Below are positions 1-9,316 of a DNA stretch of 64,000 nucleotides, in pieces. Position 1 is the first letter of the stretch. Every line of letters starts with the position of its first letter. Source of the DNA: Arcticibacter tournemirensis (GTDB taxonomy: Bacteria > Bacteroidota > Bacteroidia > Sphingobacteriales > Sphingobacteriaceae). The stretch is from the NCBI RefSeq assembly GCF_006716645.1, contig NZ_VFPL01000001.1, forward strand, positions 2,480,001-2,544,000, in the 5' to 3' direction. The notes under the pieces are model-generated. The model ran no database searches. It was not told the DNA's origin and was given only the letters and a program-made list of their open reading frames with translations. Both the position numbers and the translations under genes were made by a program.

Positions 1-644
1 AGGATTTTTTCGGATCTGAAAAAATTGCCGAGAGCATGCTGAATCTTTGAGCGGTCATAGATCTTACCCGCCTGCAAACGTTCAATCAGCTCATCTGCCG
101 TGAGATCAATGTTAACAATCTCATCGGCTATCTCGAGAACGCTGTCGGGCACGCGTTCCGTAATTTTTATACCTGTTATCTCTTCAGTCTCCTCGTTCAG
201 ACTTTCAATGTGCTGGATGTTAAGTGCAGAGATGACGTTGATGCCGGCTTCCAAAATATCCACCACATCCTGCCATCTCTTTGCATTCTTGCTGCCCTCT
301 ACATTGGAATGAGCCAGCTCGTCAACAATAACCACCTCGGGGTGACGGCTTAAAACAGCTGCCACATCCATTTCTTCAAGCGACTTTCCCTTGTAAAAGA
401 GGCTGCGGCGGGGAATTAGGGGCAGGCCCTCCAACAGGGCGTGCGTATCTGCCCGTCCATGCGTTTCAACATAGCCGAGCTGAATGTCTATACCATTCTT
501 CTGCAATGTATGAGCCTCCTGTAACATACGGTATGTTTTACCTACCCCAGCACTCATGCCTATATAGATCTTGAATTTTCCCCTTCTTGATCTTTTTATA
601 AGATCAAGAAACTGTTTGACGGAATTGTCTCTGTCCTGGTCCAT
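1..644 (-). CDS. kdpD: KdpD, potassium sensor, N-terminal part (truncated by window edge)
   Basis: Reading the minus strand from the ATG at 644 gives an open frame of 214 codons running off the left edge. It carries the KdpD N-terminal domain: Walker A GMSAGVGKT at residues 29-37, then VETHGRADTH, a Walker B-like VVIVDELAHSN, and NVISALNIQHIESLNEE, all typical of KdpD. This domain senses potassium or turgor stress and governs the Kdp pump. The gene lies 9 bases after the porin gene, as the last visible gene of the kdp operon. Whether the histidine-kinase half follows in the same protein cannot be seen; in many Bacteroidota the KdpD domain is a separate shorter protein. Family assignment is certain; full architecture is not. 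Confidence 0.93.
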   Translation of the reverse strand, partial: MDQDRDNSVKQFLDLIKRSRRGKFKIYIGMSAGVGKTYRMLQEAHTLQKNGIDIQLGYVETHGRADTHALLEGLPLIPRRSLFYKGKSLEEMDVAAVLSRHPEVVIVDELAHSNVEGSKNAKRWQDVVDILEAGINVISALNIQHIESLNEETEEITGIKITERVPDSVLEIADEIVNIDLTADELIERLQAGKIYDRSKIQHALGNFFRSEKI

Positions 645-653
645 CTCCAAATT

Positions 654-1721
654 TTAGAATGATATCGCAATACTTGCCGTTACCAGTGCATTATGATTTA
701 CAACAGCATCCCCGCTTTGGAATATCTTGTCTTTACTATCATAAACCTTGCCTTCCAGACGGACTAGCGCATTCGTTACTGGCGAATAGTCGATATTTAA
801 GGAATACCCAGTAGTCTTAAAGCCATGGGGTGTGCCGGTCGAAATAATCATCCCATCCCCGTCCTGATAATATTCAATTCTGGTCGCCATAGCAAGCTTA
901 GCAGCCACCTGATAACGCAGAATACCAACCGCTGAAATGATATGATTGTAATCGTTACTTCCTTTTTCCTTTTGTTGTATCCCGTAATCGAAACCTGCAA
1001 TGAGTCCAAGCTTTTCGTTTAACTGAAAAATTCCGTAAAAATTATTGTAAAATCGCCTGGTCCTTATGGAGTCGGCACCTTCAGACCCAAGGTAGTTACT
1101 GTAATTTAGTGTTAACACAGCCGCAGGTTTCCATGTGAACTGGATACCGCCTGCCGGCTGACTATTGCTATCCTGCCGGTTAATGCGCTGCCAGCCATTA
1201 AGGTATAAGACCGCTGCGGTGAGCTTACCATCCGGTGTACCATAAGTTACCCTGGCTCCCGATTCATAGTATGGCGTATTCTCAGAGGCTATGTTCCTGG
1301 TCAATACCCAGCAATCCTTTGAAACTGCGCTTTCGAAACCAATATGCGAAGAGAATACCCCTGCATCCAGCCAGAGGTTGTCTTTTTGCGACAGCTTTAT
1401 ACCGGCATTAGTCTCGAAGATATTTTTTAATACCCCGGGCTCGGCAGAGAGGTTAGCGTTGCTGTAAGTTCCAGTCATTAAAGCCAGATTAGCCCTGACG
1501 CTCCCATCATCGTAAGTAGCCTTGATAAAACCGAGATTGAGGTTCACTTCGTTATGCCTGTTGTGTGAATATACGAAACCAGGACGGTTATTATTTGAGG
1601 GTTTATTGAAATCAAAACCGTAGTATGTTTCCAGGTATCCGGAGATCTTTAAAGGAGATTGCTGTGCTAAAGAGCTGTTTGCTACTCCGATAGCAGCAAT
1701 AAGAATTAAACTTTTTTTCAT
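654..1721 (-). CDS. Outer-membrane beta-barrel porin of the kdp operon
   Basis: The 355-residue protein starts with a signal peptide (MKKSLILIAAIGVANSSLAQ) and ends in a phenylalanine (SIAISF), the usual C-terminal signal of outer-membrane barrels. The mature part alternates polar and hydrophobic residues and opens with LKISGYLETYYGFDFNKP, which resembles the BBP2/OmpL-like putative porin family. It sits between kdpC (22 bases upstream) and kdpD, an arrangement often found in Bacteroidota, so it is probably co-transcribed with the pump. A role in letting potassium across the outer membrane is inference from position only. The start is the only ATG in front of the signal peptide. Confidence 0.85.
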   Translation of the reverse strand: MKKSLILIAAIGVANSSLAQQSPLKISGYLETYYGFDFNKPSNNNRPGFVYSHNRHNEVNLNLGFIKATYDDGSVRANLALMTGTYSNANLSAEPGVLKNIFETNAGIKLSQKDNLWLDAGVFSSHIGFESAVSKDCWVLTRNIASENTPYYESGARVTYGTPDGKLTAAVLYLNGWQRINRQDSNSQPAGGIQFTWKPAAVLTLNYSNYLGSEGADSIRTRRFYNNFYGIFQLNEKLGLIAGFDYGIQQKEKGSNDYNHIISAVGILRYQVAAKLAMATRIEYYQDGDGMIISTGTPHGFKTTGYSLNIDYSPVTNALVRLEGKVYDSKDKIFQSGDAVVNHNALVTASIAISF

Positions 1722-1743
1722 TGTTTTAGAAGCCTGTAGTTAT

Positions 1744-2313
1744 TCAGTTGTTGTTTAGCCTGTCAAGTGAAACATTCAGCTTAAGAACGTTTACCCTGGA
1801 AGGTCCCAGAAGACCAAAGAGCGGCCCTGAAGTAGCCTGGGCCACTAAAGACGCTACCTGTTCTGGTTTTAAATTGCGGTTTTTTGCTATGCGCGAAACC
1901 TGCATCATGGCACCCTCGACCGATATATTTGGATCCAAGCCGCTTCCTGAAGCAGTTACCATGTCGGTAGGAATATCACTTTTCTTCAAACCAGGGTGGT
2001 ATTTGACTAAAGTGTCGATACGGTTTTTTACTTCCTGAAGATAGTCGGGATTGGTAGGACCTTTATTTGATCCGGCTGAACCGGCGGCATTATAACTCAC
2101 CGCGGAGGGTCTGCCCCAAAAGTATTGCGGAGCAGTGAATGATTGTCCCACCAAAGCATATCCAACGACCTTACCATTCACTGTCACGGTCTCGCCATTG
2201 CCTTTGCCCGGAGAAAAACGGGCTATAAATGCAACGGTCAATGGATAGATGACGCACAGAAGCACCAGCAGCACAAGCGTCATACGGATAGCGGATAAAA
2301 AATAACTCTTCAT
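1744..2313 (-). CDS. kdpC: Potassium-transporting ATPase subunit C
   Basis: KdpC (189 residues, normal length) is the single-span subunit that supports assembly of and ATP binding by the KdpFABC pump in the inner membrane. A hydrophobic segment lies at about residues 8-30. Family motifs are visible: YFWGRPSAVSYNAAGSAGSN, GPTNPDYLQEV and TASGSGLDPNISVEGAMMQV. It starts 17 bases after kdpB and is followed by the porin gene, in the order A-B-C. No unusual residues were noticed. Confidence 0.96.
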   Translation of the reverse strand: MKSYFLSAIRMTLVLLVLLCVIYPLTVAFIARFSPGKGNGETVTVNGKVVGYALVGQSFTAPQYFWGRPSAVSYNAAGSAGSNKGPTNPDYLQEVKNRIDTLVKYHPGLKKSDIPTDMVTASGSGLDPNISVEGAMMQVSRIAKNRNLKPEQVASLVAQATSGPLFGLLGPSRVNVLKLNVSLDRLNNN

Positions 2314-2330
2314 GATATTTGATACTGTCG

Positions 2331-4370
2331 TTAAAAGAATAAAGTAATGGCAAGGTCGATGATCTTAATTCCGATAAAAGGAGCAATAACGCCGCCAATC
2401 CCATATATAAGCAGGTTCCTTCGTAAGAGGGCGCTTGCCCCAATGGGCTTGTAAGCCACACCCTTAAGCGCCAGGGGGATGAGGATGGGAATAATGATAG
2501 CATTGAAAATTACCGCCGATAAGATGGCGCTTTCGGGGCTATGCAGACGCATGATATTTAAACCCTGCAATGCGGGGATCGATGCGATAAACAAGGCCGG
2601 CACGATGGCAAAATACTTGGCAACGTCATTGGCTATTGAAAAGGTGGTAAGCGTTCCGCGGGTAATGAGCAGTTGCTTGCCGATTTCGACGATCTCGATC
2701 AGTTTGGTGGGATCATTATCCAGGTCTACCATATTCCCGGCTTCTTTAGCTGCCTGTGTGCCGCTATTCATAGCCACGCCGACATCTGCCTGTGCCAGGG
2801 CCGGCGCGTCGTTTGTTCCGTCACCCATCATAGCCACCAGTTTGCCGTTAGCCTGTTCCTGCTTGATGTAGTTCATCTTGTCTTCTGGCTTAGCCTCTGC
2901 AATAAAGTCGTCTACACCGGCTTTTTGCGCGATATACTTCGCGGTTAAAGGGTTATCACCGGTCACCATAACCGTTTTTACACCCATTTTGCGCAGCCGT
3001 TCAAAACGTTCGCTGATGCCGGGTTTAATGATATCCTGCAATTCGATCACTCCGAGTATCGCTCCATCTTCTGCAACTACCAGTGGGGTACCGCCATTGG
3101 ATGATATTTCCTTTACTATAGCCTCAGTTTCAGTAGGGAAGGCCTTACCCGCCTTCGCCGAGATGTTCCTTATAGAGTCAAATGCTCCTTTCCGGATCTG
3201 CCTGCCGTCGCTCATATTCACACCGCTTGATCTGGTTTCAGCGGTGAAGCCAACAAAATCAGTATTCTGAAATTCCGGGAGGTTAAATACTCCTACAGGT
3301 ATTTCCGTTTTTGCCAGTTCCACGATCGACTTCCCTTCGGGCGTTTCGTCTGACAGAGATGCCAGGAGGCTGCTTTTAATAAAATGATCGCGACTGGTGC
3401 CAGGTGCAGGATAAAAATTAGTCGCCTTCCGGTTTCCTATGGTGATTGTTCCCGTTTTATCCAGCAGTAAGGTGTCAATATCTCCAGCGGTTTCCACCGC
3501 CTTCCCCGATTTAGTAATTACATTGGCTCTTAACGCCCTGTCCATGCCGGCAATACCGATTGCCGAAAGCAGTCCGCCGATGGTAGTTGGAATAAGACAT
3601 ACAAATAAGGAAATAAGCGCAGCAACAGTAATCGGTGTATTCGCGTAATCGCCAAAGGGCTTTAGCGTTACACATACAATGATAAAGATCAGCGTAAAGC
3701 TGGCCAGCAGGATGGTGAGGGCGATTTCGTTTGGAGTTTTCTGCCTGCTTGCACCTTCAACCAGTGCAATCATCTTATCCAGAAAACTTTCACCCGGTTC
3801 AGTGGTCACGCGAACTTTAATCTTATCAGAAAGGACTTTGGTTCCGCCGGTTACAGACGACTTGTCGCCGCCAGATTCCCTGATTACCGGAGCGGACTCG
3901 CCGGTAATTGCCGATTCGTCCACCGTAGCGATACCTTCAATAATCTCTCCGTCGGTGGCAATAATATCCCCGGTTTCGCAGACGAAGACATCACCCTTGC
4001 GTAAGATATTCGACGACTTGACTTCTATTTTGCCGTTTGCCAGCAACACTTTTGCGGGTGTGTCTTCACGGGTTTTGCGAAGGCTGTTAGCCTGTGCCTT
4101 GCCCCGTGCCTCAGCTAACGCTTCAGCAAAATTGGCAAACAATACAGTTAACAGCAGGATCAGGAAGATCAGGAAATTGTATACAGGAGAGCCCTGGTCG
4201 TCATGACTGAGCGAATAAAAAGTAACATATGCCATAATCAGTGTCCCGATTTCAACGGTAAACATCACAGGGTTACGGAACATGATCCTGGGATCCAGTT
4301 TCAGGATAGATTGCTTCAGTGCCGCACTCACAAGAGCCGGTTCAAAAAGTTTATTGGAAGTTGTTTTCAT
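2331..4370 (-). CDS. kdpB: Potassium-transporting P-type ATPase subunit B
   Basis: KdpB (679 residues) is the ATP-hydrolysing P-type ATPase of the high-affinity potassium pump. The phosphorylation motif [10 protein letters not shown] has its aspartate at residue 304. The actuator motif TGES (in AITGESAPV) and the hinge [19 protein letters not shown] are present. Membrane helices occur at the N terminus, before and after the cytoplasmic loops, and at the C terminus. The start codon lies one base after the kdpA stop, so the two are translationally coupled. Length and motifs fit an intact enzyme. Confidence 0.98.
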   Translation of the reverse strand: MKTTSNKLFEPALVSAALKQSILKLDPRIMFRNPVMFTVEIGTLIMAYVTFYSLSHDDQGSPVYNFLIFLILLLTVLFANFAEALAEARGKAQANSLRKTREDTPAKVLLANGKIEVKSSNILRKGDVFVCETGDIIATDGEIIEGIATVDESAITGESAPVIRESGGDKSSVTGGTKVLSDKIKVRVTTEPGESFLDKMIALVEGASRQKTPNEIALTILLASFTLIFIIVCVTLKPFGDYANTPITVAALISLFVCLIPTTIGGLLSAIGIAGMDRALRANVITKSGKAVETAGDIDTLLLDKTGTITIGNRKATNFYPAPGTSRDHFIKSSLLASLSDETPEGKSIVELAKTEIPVGVFNLPEFQNTDFVGFTAETRSSGVNMSDGRQIRKGAFDSIRNISAKAGKAFPTETEAIVKEISSNGGTPLVVAEDGAILGVIELQDIIKPGISERFERLRKMGVKTVMVTGDNPLTAKYIAQKAGVDDFIAEAKPEDKMNYIKQEQANGKLVAMMGDGTNDAPALAQADVGVAMNSGTQAAKEAGNMVDLDNDPTKLIEIVEIGKQLLITRGTLTTFSIANDVAKYFAIVPALFIASIPALQGLNIMRLHSPESAILSAVIFNAIIIPILIPLALKGVAYKPIGASALLRRNLLIYGIGGVIAPFIGIKIIDLAITLFF

Positions 4371-4371
4371 T

Positions 4372-6090
4372 TTACTTAATCATGGTAAAGTATTCAGCGA
4401 TAGGACCCAGCACCAGTGCAGGGAAATAGGAGAGAGCGTTAAGGACAATAATTATTACCAGTGTCATCGCACTGAACGTCACTGTATCGACACGGAGTGT
4501 TCCCGCAGACTCCGGAATATATTTCTTCTGAGCCAGCAGTCCGGCGATGGCGATTGGTCCGATAATAGGCAGGAAGCGGCCAAAGAACAGTACCACGCCT
4601 GTAGACACATTCCAGAATACATTATTATCACCGAGGCCCTCAAAGCCCGACCCATTGTTCGCGTTCGCGGATGTCATCTCATACAACATCTCAGAGAAGC
4701 CGTGAAAGCCAGGGTTATTTAACCAGTTTGCCGGTTTAACGGCCCATTCGGCATCGGCATAGTTCACATTCACGAAAGCTGCCAGGGCGGTACCAGCCAT
4801 GATCAGGAAGGGACTAAGCAGTGTTACCAGTGCGGCGATCTTGATTTCCCTGGCTTCCACTTTATGCCCGAGAAATTCAGGTGTACGCCCCACCATCAGT
4901 CCGGATATGAAAACCGCTACGATGAGGTAAATAAAGTAATTGAGAATACCAACGCCGCAGCCGCCGAAGAACGAATTGATCATCATTCCAAGCATTTGCC
5001 ACAGCCCGGTAAGCGCCATGGCGCTATCGTGCATGCCATTTACAGAACCGGTAGAAACTATCGTGGTGATGGTGCTCCAATAGGCCGTTGCTGCTGCGCC
5101 AAAACGCACTTCTTTTCCTTCCATCGATCCCGCAGACTGCGTGATTCCCATCTTTGCTATTTCCGGATTCCCGCCAATTTCGCTTGAAAGAGAAAGGGCC
5201 AGCAACAGGAACATCCCCAGGGTCATCACCCCGAAAATCGACCAGGCCAGTTTCTTCCTTCGGATAAAGAAACCAAAGGCAATGATCATAGCCATTGGAA
5301 TAATCATTTGGGAGACCGCCTCCGTCATATTGGTAATATAGTTCGGGTTTTCCAGCGGATGAGCCGAGTTGGCACCAAAGTATCCACCTCCATTAGTGCC
5401 GAGGTGTTTGATGGCGATCAGTTGTGCCGCCGGTCCCCGCGATACATTGACCGTATCACCCTGTAGTGAAATTAACCGATCTTTTCCCGCGTAACTTGCA
5501 GGCGATCCATTGAAAGCCAGGATAAGAGCCACTATCAATGCGAGCGGAAGCAGGAGACGGGTGATCGCTTTGATGAAATACTCCCAAAAGTTACCGAGTG
5601 AGACAGTCGATTTATCACGGAATGCCTTGAAGACCACCACTGCGCTGGCGATGCCGGTCGCCGCACTGGTGAAATGCAGGAACATCAGCACAAAATGCTG
5701 GGTCAGATAACTTACACCTGTTTCGCCGGAATAATGCTGAAGATTACAGTTAACCACAAAGCTGATGATGGTGTTAAATGACAGGTCGGGTGTCATTCCC
5801 GGGTTCCCATCAGGATTCAAAGGAAGTTTGTCCTGATAAATGAGAACAAAGAAACCATATACGAGCCACACAGAGTTGATAGTGAGCAGCGCCTTCATGT
5901 GCTGCTTCCAATTCATTTGCTCTTTAGGATTCACGCCCGATAAGCTGAAGATGCCCCTTTCTAAGGGTTTTAGAAAGTCCGTCCAGACTTTTTCCCCCGC
6001 GAATACTTTCGCCAGGTACTTTCCGAGCGGGATTGCGATTACTAACGTTAAGACGTAGGTACTTATGATTCCAAGTAGTTCCGAATTCAT
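4372..6090 (-). CDS. kdpA: Potassium-transporting ATPase subunit A
   Basis: KdpA (572 residues) is the potassium-binding and channel-like subunit of the Kdp pump, related to the Trk/Ktr channels. The four filter regions of the family can be found: [36 protein letters not shown] and [10 protein letters not shown]. About ten hydrophobic segments are visible. It is preceded at a 4-base interval by a tiny kdpF and followed directly by kdpB. The cytosine in CNLQHYSGE versus the more usual tryptophan-containing form of the first filter is ordinary variation in this phylum as far as can be judged. Confidence 0.97.
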   Translation of the reverse strand: MNSELLGIISTYVLTLVIAIPLGKYLAKVFAGEKVWTDFLKPLERGIFSLSGVNPKEQMNWKQHMKALLTINSVWLVYGFFVLIYQDKLPLNPDGNPGMTPDLSFNTIISFVVNCNLQHYSGETGVSYLTQHFVLMFLHFTSAATGIASAVVVFKAFRDKSTVSLGNFWEYFIKAITRLLLPLALIVALILAFNGSPASYAGKDRLISLQGDTVNVSRGPAAQLIAIKHLGTNGGGYFGANSAHPLENPNYITNMTEAVSQMIIPMAMIIAFGFFIRRKKLAWSIFGVMTLGMFLLLALSLSSEIGGNPEIAKMGITQSAGSMEGKEVRFGAAATAYWSTITTIVSTGSVNGMHDSAMALTGLWQMLGMMINSFFGGCGVGILNYFIYLIVAVFISGLMVGRTPEFLGHKVEAREIKIAALVTLLSPFLIMAGTALAAFVNVNYADAEWAVKPANWLNNPGFHGFSEMLYEMTSANANNGSGFEGLGDNNVFWNVSTGVVLFFGRFLPIIGPIAIAGLLAQKKYIPESAGTLRVDTVTFSAMTLVIIIVLNALSYFPALVLGPIAEYFTMIK

Positions 6091-6094
6091 ACGA

Positions 6095-6172
6095 TTAAAA
6101 TTTTTCTGGTTTTAGCAATACATATATCATGTAGATAAATACTGCGATTGTGACAATGAAAAGTGTGATCAT
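6095..6172 (-). CDS. kdpF: KdpF, small stabilising subunit of the Kdp pump
   Basis: This 25-codon ORF on the minus strand starts at the ATG at 6172 and ends at TAA 6095-6097. It encodes one hydrophobic helix (MITLFIVTIAVFIYMIYVLL) followed by a short polar tail KPEKF. KdpF in E. coli is a 29-residue single-helix peptide that stabilises KdpABC, and its gene is always directly upstream of kdpA, as here. Size, topology, tail and position all agree. It is too short for ordinary gene finders. Confidence 0.85.
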   Translation of the reverse strand: MITLFIVTIAVFIYMIYVLLKPEKF

Positions 6173-6184
6173 GATAACATTGAA

Positions 6185-6268
6185 TTAGATTTTTTCGAAC
6201 CAATCAACTGATTTAAACATCAGCCGGCAGAAGGCCAGCAAAGCGAGTAATAGTAATATCGTAAGCAT
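6185..6268 (-). CDS. 27-residue single-helix membrane peptide ORF, first in kdp operon
   Basis: An ORF from ATG 6268 to TAA 6185-6187 encodes 27 residues: a leucine-rich helix (MLTILLLLALLAFCRLMF) and an amphipathic tail KSVDWFEKI. It lies 12 bases before kdpF in the same direction and would be the first gene of the operon. It resembles KdpF in size and topology but not in sequence. It may be a second small Kdp subunit, a leader peptide, or a chance ORF. The membrane-helix composition and operon position argue for a real gene; no family was recognised. Confidence 0.5.
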   Translation of the reverse strand: MLTILLLLALLAFCRLMFKSVDWFEKI

Positions 6269-6288
6269 ATCAATTATATTTTCGCAAC

Positions 6289-6306
6289 GCATACCAATTG
6301 GCATGC
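6289..6306. promoter_or_regulatory. Imperfect 18-bp palindrome upstream of kdp operon
   Basis: The sequence GCATACCAATTGGCATGC is a dyad with a single mismatched pair around a central CCAATTGG. It lies about 20 bases before the start of the first small ORF of the kdp operon, in the 5' region of the transcript or over the promoter. It could be an operator or part of an RNA structure. No recognised binding consensus was matched. Confidence 0.3.
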
Positions 6307-6373
6307 CGTGTTATTTAATTGATTGTTAATTGATTGATATTAAGAATATTGTGTGCTTTTGGTAGAAATGATC

Positions 6374-6405
6374 AAAAAAAAAACCCTTTCAAAATGAAAG
6401 GGTTT
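6374..6405 (-). terminator. Intrinsic terminator after the sigma-54 regulator gene
   Basis: On the minus strand a 10-bp perfect stem (AAACCCTTTC and GAAAGGGTTT, 5-base loop) runs straight into a tract of about ten U. It lies 36 bases after the stop of the response regulator and about 110 bases before the first kdp-operon ORF, so it separates the two transcripts and implies that kdp has its own promoter within roughly 6269-6373. Confidence 0.9.
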
Positions 6406-6440
6406 TTATCATATCGGGATGATTGGTTTTTGAGCAGGTA

Positions 6441-7787
6441 CTATTGAATCTTGTATTCCTCCAGTTTCCGGTATAGGGTTGTCAGGCCGATGCCGAGCAG
6501 GCGGGCAGCTTCTGTCTTATTTCCGTGCGTATAATTGAGCACCTTCCGGATGTGCTGTTTTTCCATCATCTGCATATTCAGGGAAGTATGGACGCCTAAA
6601 TCATTCTGAAATTCAAAAGGCAGGAGTGAAGGGTCGATGATATCCTTTTCAGCCAATATCACAACCCTTTCGATCACATTCTTCAATTCCCGTATATTTC
6701 CCTTCCAGGTGTGTTCTTTCAATATCTTCAGAAAAGCTGAATCGAACTGAAGGTTTAGCCGATTTGCTTTCCTTCCATATTCTTTTAGAAAGAATTCTGC
6801 AAGCAATTCAATATCTCCAAGTCGTCCCGAGAGCGAAGGAAGTGAAATAGTAAAGACCGAAAGGCGATAATATAAATCCATTCTGAACTTGCCTTCTTCG
6901 GATTCGACCTGAAGATTTCTGTTCGTAGCTGCGATGATCCTGACATTCACCCTGGTAGTCGACGTATCGCCCAGTTTAATAAAGGTTTGGGTTTCCAGTA
7001 CCCGGAGCAACTTAGCCTGAAGGTCCAGATTCATCTCGCCTATTTCGTCCAGGAAAATCGTTCCGCCGTTAGCTTCCTCAAAAAGTCCTTTTTTGTCTTT
7101 ACCGGCACCTGTAAAGGCGCCCGCTTTATATCCAAACAGTTCACTTTCGAGCAATTCAGAGTTAAATCCACTGCAATTCAGAGCAACGAAGCGCTGGTGC
7201 TTTCTGTTACTTTCGAAATGTATAGCCTGCGCAAAAACCTCTTTGCCCGTCCCGGTCTCGCCAAGCAGCAATACCGTTGTATCGGTCTGCGCAACCTTCC
7301 GCGCCAGCTGAATACTTTCTTTGATTTGAGGGGAGTTTCCAATGATAGCGTCGAAGTTTGGTTTATCGGCATTAACCCTGTCGAGATCAAACGCTCGCTT
7401 TTGTAACAACGCCTTTTCGGAAGCTTTGCAGAGTAAAGGAATTATTTTGTCGTTATCGTCTCCTTTGGTGATGTAATCAAAAGCTCCGTTCTTGATAGAC
7501 TGTACACCGTCAGGGATATTCCCGTATGCTGTCAGATTGATTACTTCAACGTATGGCTTTCTCTTTTTAATCTGTTCAACAAGTTCTACACCATTTGCAT
7601 CCGGAAGTTTAACATCGCTCAATACTACGTGAACGTCCTCCTGCGACAGGATCCGTAAGCCCTCTCTGCCATTGTAGGCCTGTTTCACCTTAAAGCCCTC
7701 CAGGCTGATAATCCTGCTGAGCAGATTATTCAGCTTTTTCTCATCATCAATAATAAGCACACAAACGTTCTCATGATTCTGTTGCAT
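6441..7787 (-). CDS. Sigma-54-dependent response regulator (NtrC type)
   Basis: The 448-residue protein has a receiver domain at residues 8-125 with acidic pocket D14/D15, phosphoacceptor D58, T86 and K108. An AAA+ sigma-54 activator domain follows (about 148-380) with Walker A GETGTGKE at 176-183 and the sigma-54 contact loop GAFTGA at 223-228. A Fis-type helix-turn-helix ends the protein (NKTEAARLLGIGLTTLYRKL). It would bind upstream sites and activate sigma-54 promoters after phosphorylation by a partner kinase. It is directly upstream of, but terminated before, the kdp operon. In enterobacteria kdp is controlled by the OmpR-type KdpE; here this NtrC-type protein is the likely regulator, by position. 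Confidence 0.93.
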   Translation of the reverse strand: MQQNHENVCVLIIDDEKKLNNLLSRIISLEGFKVKQAYNGREGLRILSQEDVHVVLSDVKLPDANGVELVEQIKKRKPYVEVINLTAYGNIPDGVQSIKNGAFDYITKGDDNDKIIPLLCKASEKALLQKRAFDLDRVNADKPNFDAIIGNSPQIKESIQLARKVAQTDTTVLLLGETGTGKEVFAQAIHFESNRKHQRFVALNCSGFNSELLESELFGYKAGAFTGAGKDKKGLFEEANGGTIFLDEIGEMNLDLQAKLLRVLETQTFIKLGDTSTTRVNVRIIAATNRNLQVESEEGKFRMDLYYRLSVFTISLPSLSGRLGDIELLAEFFLKEYGRKANRLNLQFDSAFLKILKEHTWKGNIRELKNVIERVVILAEKDIIDPSLLPFEFQNDLGVHTSLNMQMMEKQHIRKVLNYTHGNKTEAARLLGIGLTTLYRKLEEYKIQ

Positions 7788-7987
7788 GTCAGGCAGGAAT
7801 TTTAGGGCAAATATGCAAATTATCCATCAGGTAAGGAGGGTTCTATTAAATCAACAGCGAACAGATTACCTCTTTCTCTGTAAGCGCAGGCCGTGCCGGT
7901 TTTTATAATTGTTGCATTGTTCTGAACCATTATAATTTGATTGCGTAGAAAAGAAAATTGAACTATAATTACTATATTATAACCCGT

Positions 7988-9316
7988 ATGACCAGATTGT
8001 TTGGACGCGAACTTCTGCACAACTTTTTTTGGATTTTAACTTTAACAATTGTTTTAGCGGGTTGTGTAAGAGTAAATGTGCAAAACAAGGAGCAAAAGGT
8101 ATCCATAACAAAAAAGGAATCCGGATTTGATCTGTATAAGGATAATAAGCCTTTTTTCATTAAAGGGGCTGCCGGATTCACCTATATGGATATATTAGCC
8201 AGGTCTGGTGGAAATGCAATAAGAACATGGGATGCAGATAATATAGCCGCCATTTTAGATAGTGCCCGTAAACATAATCTTGTTGTAATGATAGGCTTAT
8301 ATGTTGTTGATCCCGAAAAGGATCACTCCTTTTATAAGCAGCCTTCAAAAGTGAACAGACAGTTCAGGACGATAAAGAGTATTGTAAATAAATACAAAGA
8401 TCATCCTTCTGTACTCATGTGGTGCGTTGGTAATGAACTTAATTTTCCAAATCCCCTTATTCCCGATAAATTCTATCCAGCATATAATAATATAGTAAAC
8501 ATGATTCACAAGGATGATCCTGATCATCCGGTAACAACTGCTGTGTTAAATTTTAGCAGGCGGATGATCGTAAGTCTGAAACTGCGGTGTAATGTTGATC
8601 TAATATCATTTAACATATTCAATAACATAACTCACTTAAAGGAGGATTTAAAGAAATTTTCGTGGTTTTGGAACGGACCATACATTGTAAGTGAATGGGG
8701 CGTAGATGGTCCCTGGGAGGGCACTGAAAAAACGATCTGGGGTACGCACATTGAAGCTACAAGTACAAAGAAGGCCGAAATTTATTCTACAAGATATTCT
8801 GTGCACATGCCCCTTGATGATGATAGATTTTTAGGATCATTTGTTTTTTACTGGGGGAATAAACAAGAGACAACCCAAAGCTGGTTCAGCCTTTTCGACA
8901 AAAACGGATGTCCTTCGGAAGCCGTTGGAACAATGCAGTATTTATGGACCCAAAAACAACCTCCTCATCGTGCCCCTCAAATTAATTACATGCTTGTTAA
9001 TAATAAAGGGGCAAAAGACAATATATTGCTTTCCACCAACGAACGAGCGTTTGCAGACGTTTCGCTCCTCCAACCCGACACAGCCATTAGTAAGGTGGTA
9101 TGGCAGATTATGCAGGAAGACTGGTTTAAAAAAGGATCAGCCAGCAATACTACTTATTTTAAATCACTCGATGAATTGATTTTATCTTCAAATGGGCTTA
9201 GATTGAACTTTATCGCCCCCCGGCGGGAGGGCCCTTATCGGATCTTCGCTACTATATATGATAAATATGGTAATTTTTCTACTTGTAATACACCTGTTTA
9301 TGTTTTAAGCAAATGA
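7988..9316 (+). CDS. GH2-like TIM-barrel glycoside hydrolase, lipoprotein
   Basis: The ATG at 7988 gives a 442-residue protein; a TTG at 7958 in the same frame is less likely because the signal peptide begins at MTRLFGRELL. The lipobox is LAGC with C26 as the lipidated residue. A TIM barrel like the catalytic domain of GH2 enzymes spans about residues 40-310. The acid/base candidate is E150 in WCVGNELNFP and the nucleophile candidate is E236 in YIVSEWGVDG. A C-terminal beta domain follows (about 330-442). It therefore looks active, probably as a retaining beta-glycosidase or transglycosidase at the periplasmic face. Its stop overlaps the start of the GT2 fusion gene by 4 bases (ATGA), so the two are coupled. 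Substrate is unknown. Confidence 0.8.
   Translation: MTRLFGRELLHNFFWILTLTIVLAGCVRVNVQNKEQKVSITKKESGFDLYKDNKPFFIKGAAGFTYMDILARSGGNAIRTWDADNIAAILDSARKHNLVVMIGLYVVDPEKDHSFYKQPSKVNRQFRTIKSIVNKYKDHPSVLMWCVGNELNFPNPLIPDKFYPAYNNIVNMIHKDDPDHPVTTAVLNFSRRMIVSLKLRCNVDLISFNIFNNITHLKEDLKKFSWFWNGPYIVSEWGVDGPWEGTEKTIWGTHIEATSTKKAEIYSTRYSVHMPLDDDRFLGSFVFYWGNKQETTQSWFSLFDKNGCPSEAVGTMQYLWTQKQPPHRAPQINYMLVNNKGAKDNILLSTNERAFADVSLLQPDTAISKVVWQIMQEDWFKKGSASNTTYFKSLDELILSSNGLRLNFIAPRREGPYRIFATIYDKYGNFSTCNTPVYVLSK

Noticed and set aside
4282-4722. A 146-codon frame antisense to kdpA/kdpB
   Set aside because: It runs opposite two certain genes and across their junction.
6275-6300. A possible sigma-54 promoter before kdp (minus strand TTGGTATGCGTTGCG)
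   Set aside because: The GG and GC elements are 8 bases apart where the strict spacing is 10, so it does not fit a -24/-12 promoter.
7958-7987. TTG start 10 codons before the GH2-like lipoprotein ATG
   Set aside because: The added residues NYNYYIITR would precede a normal lipoprotein signal that starts at ATG 7988.
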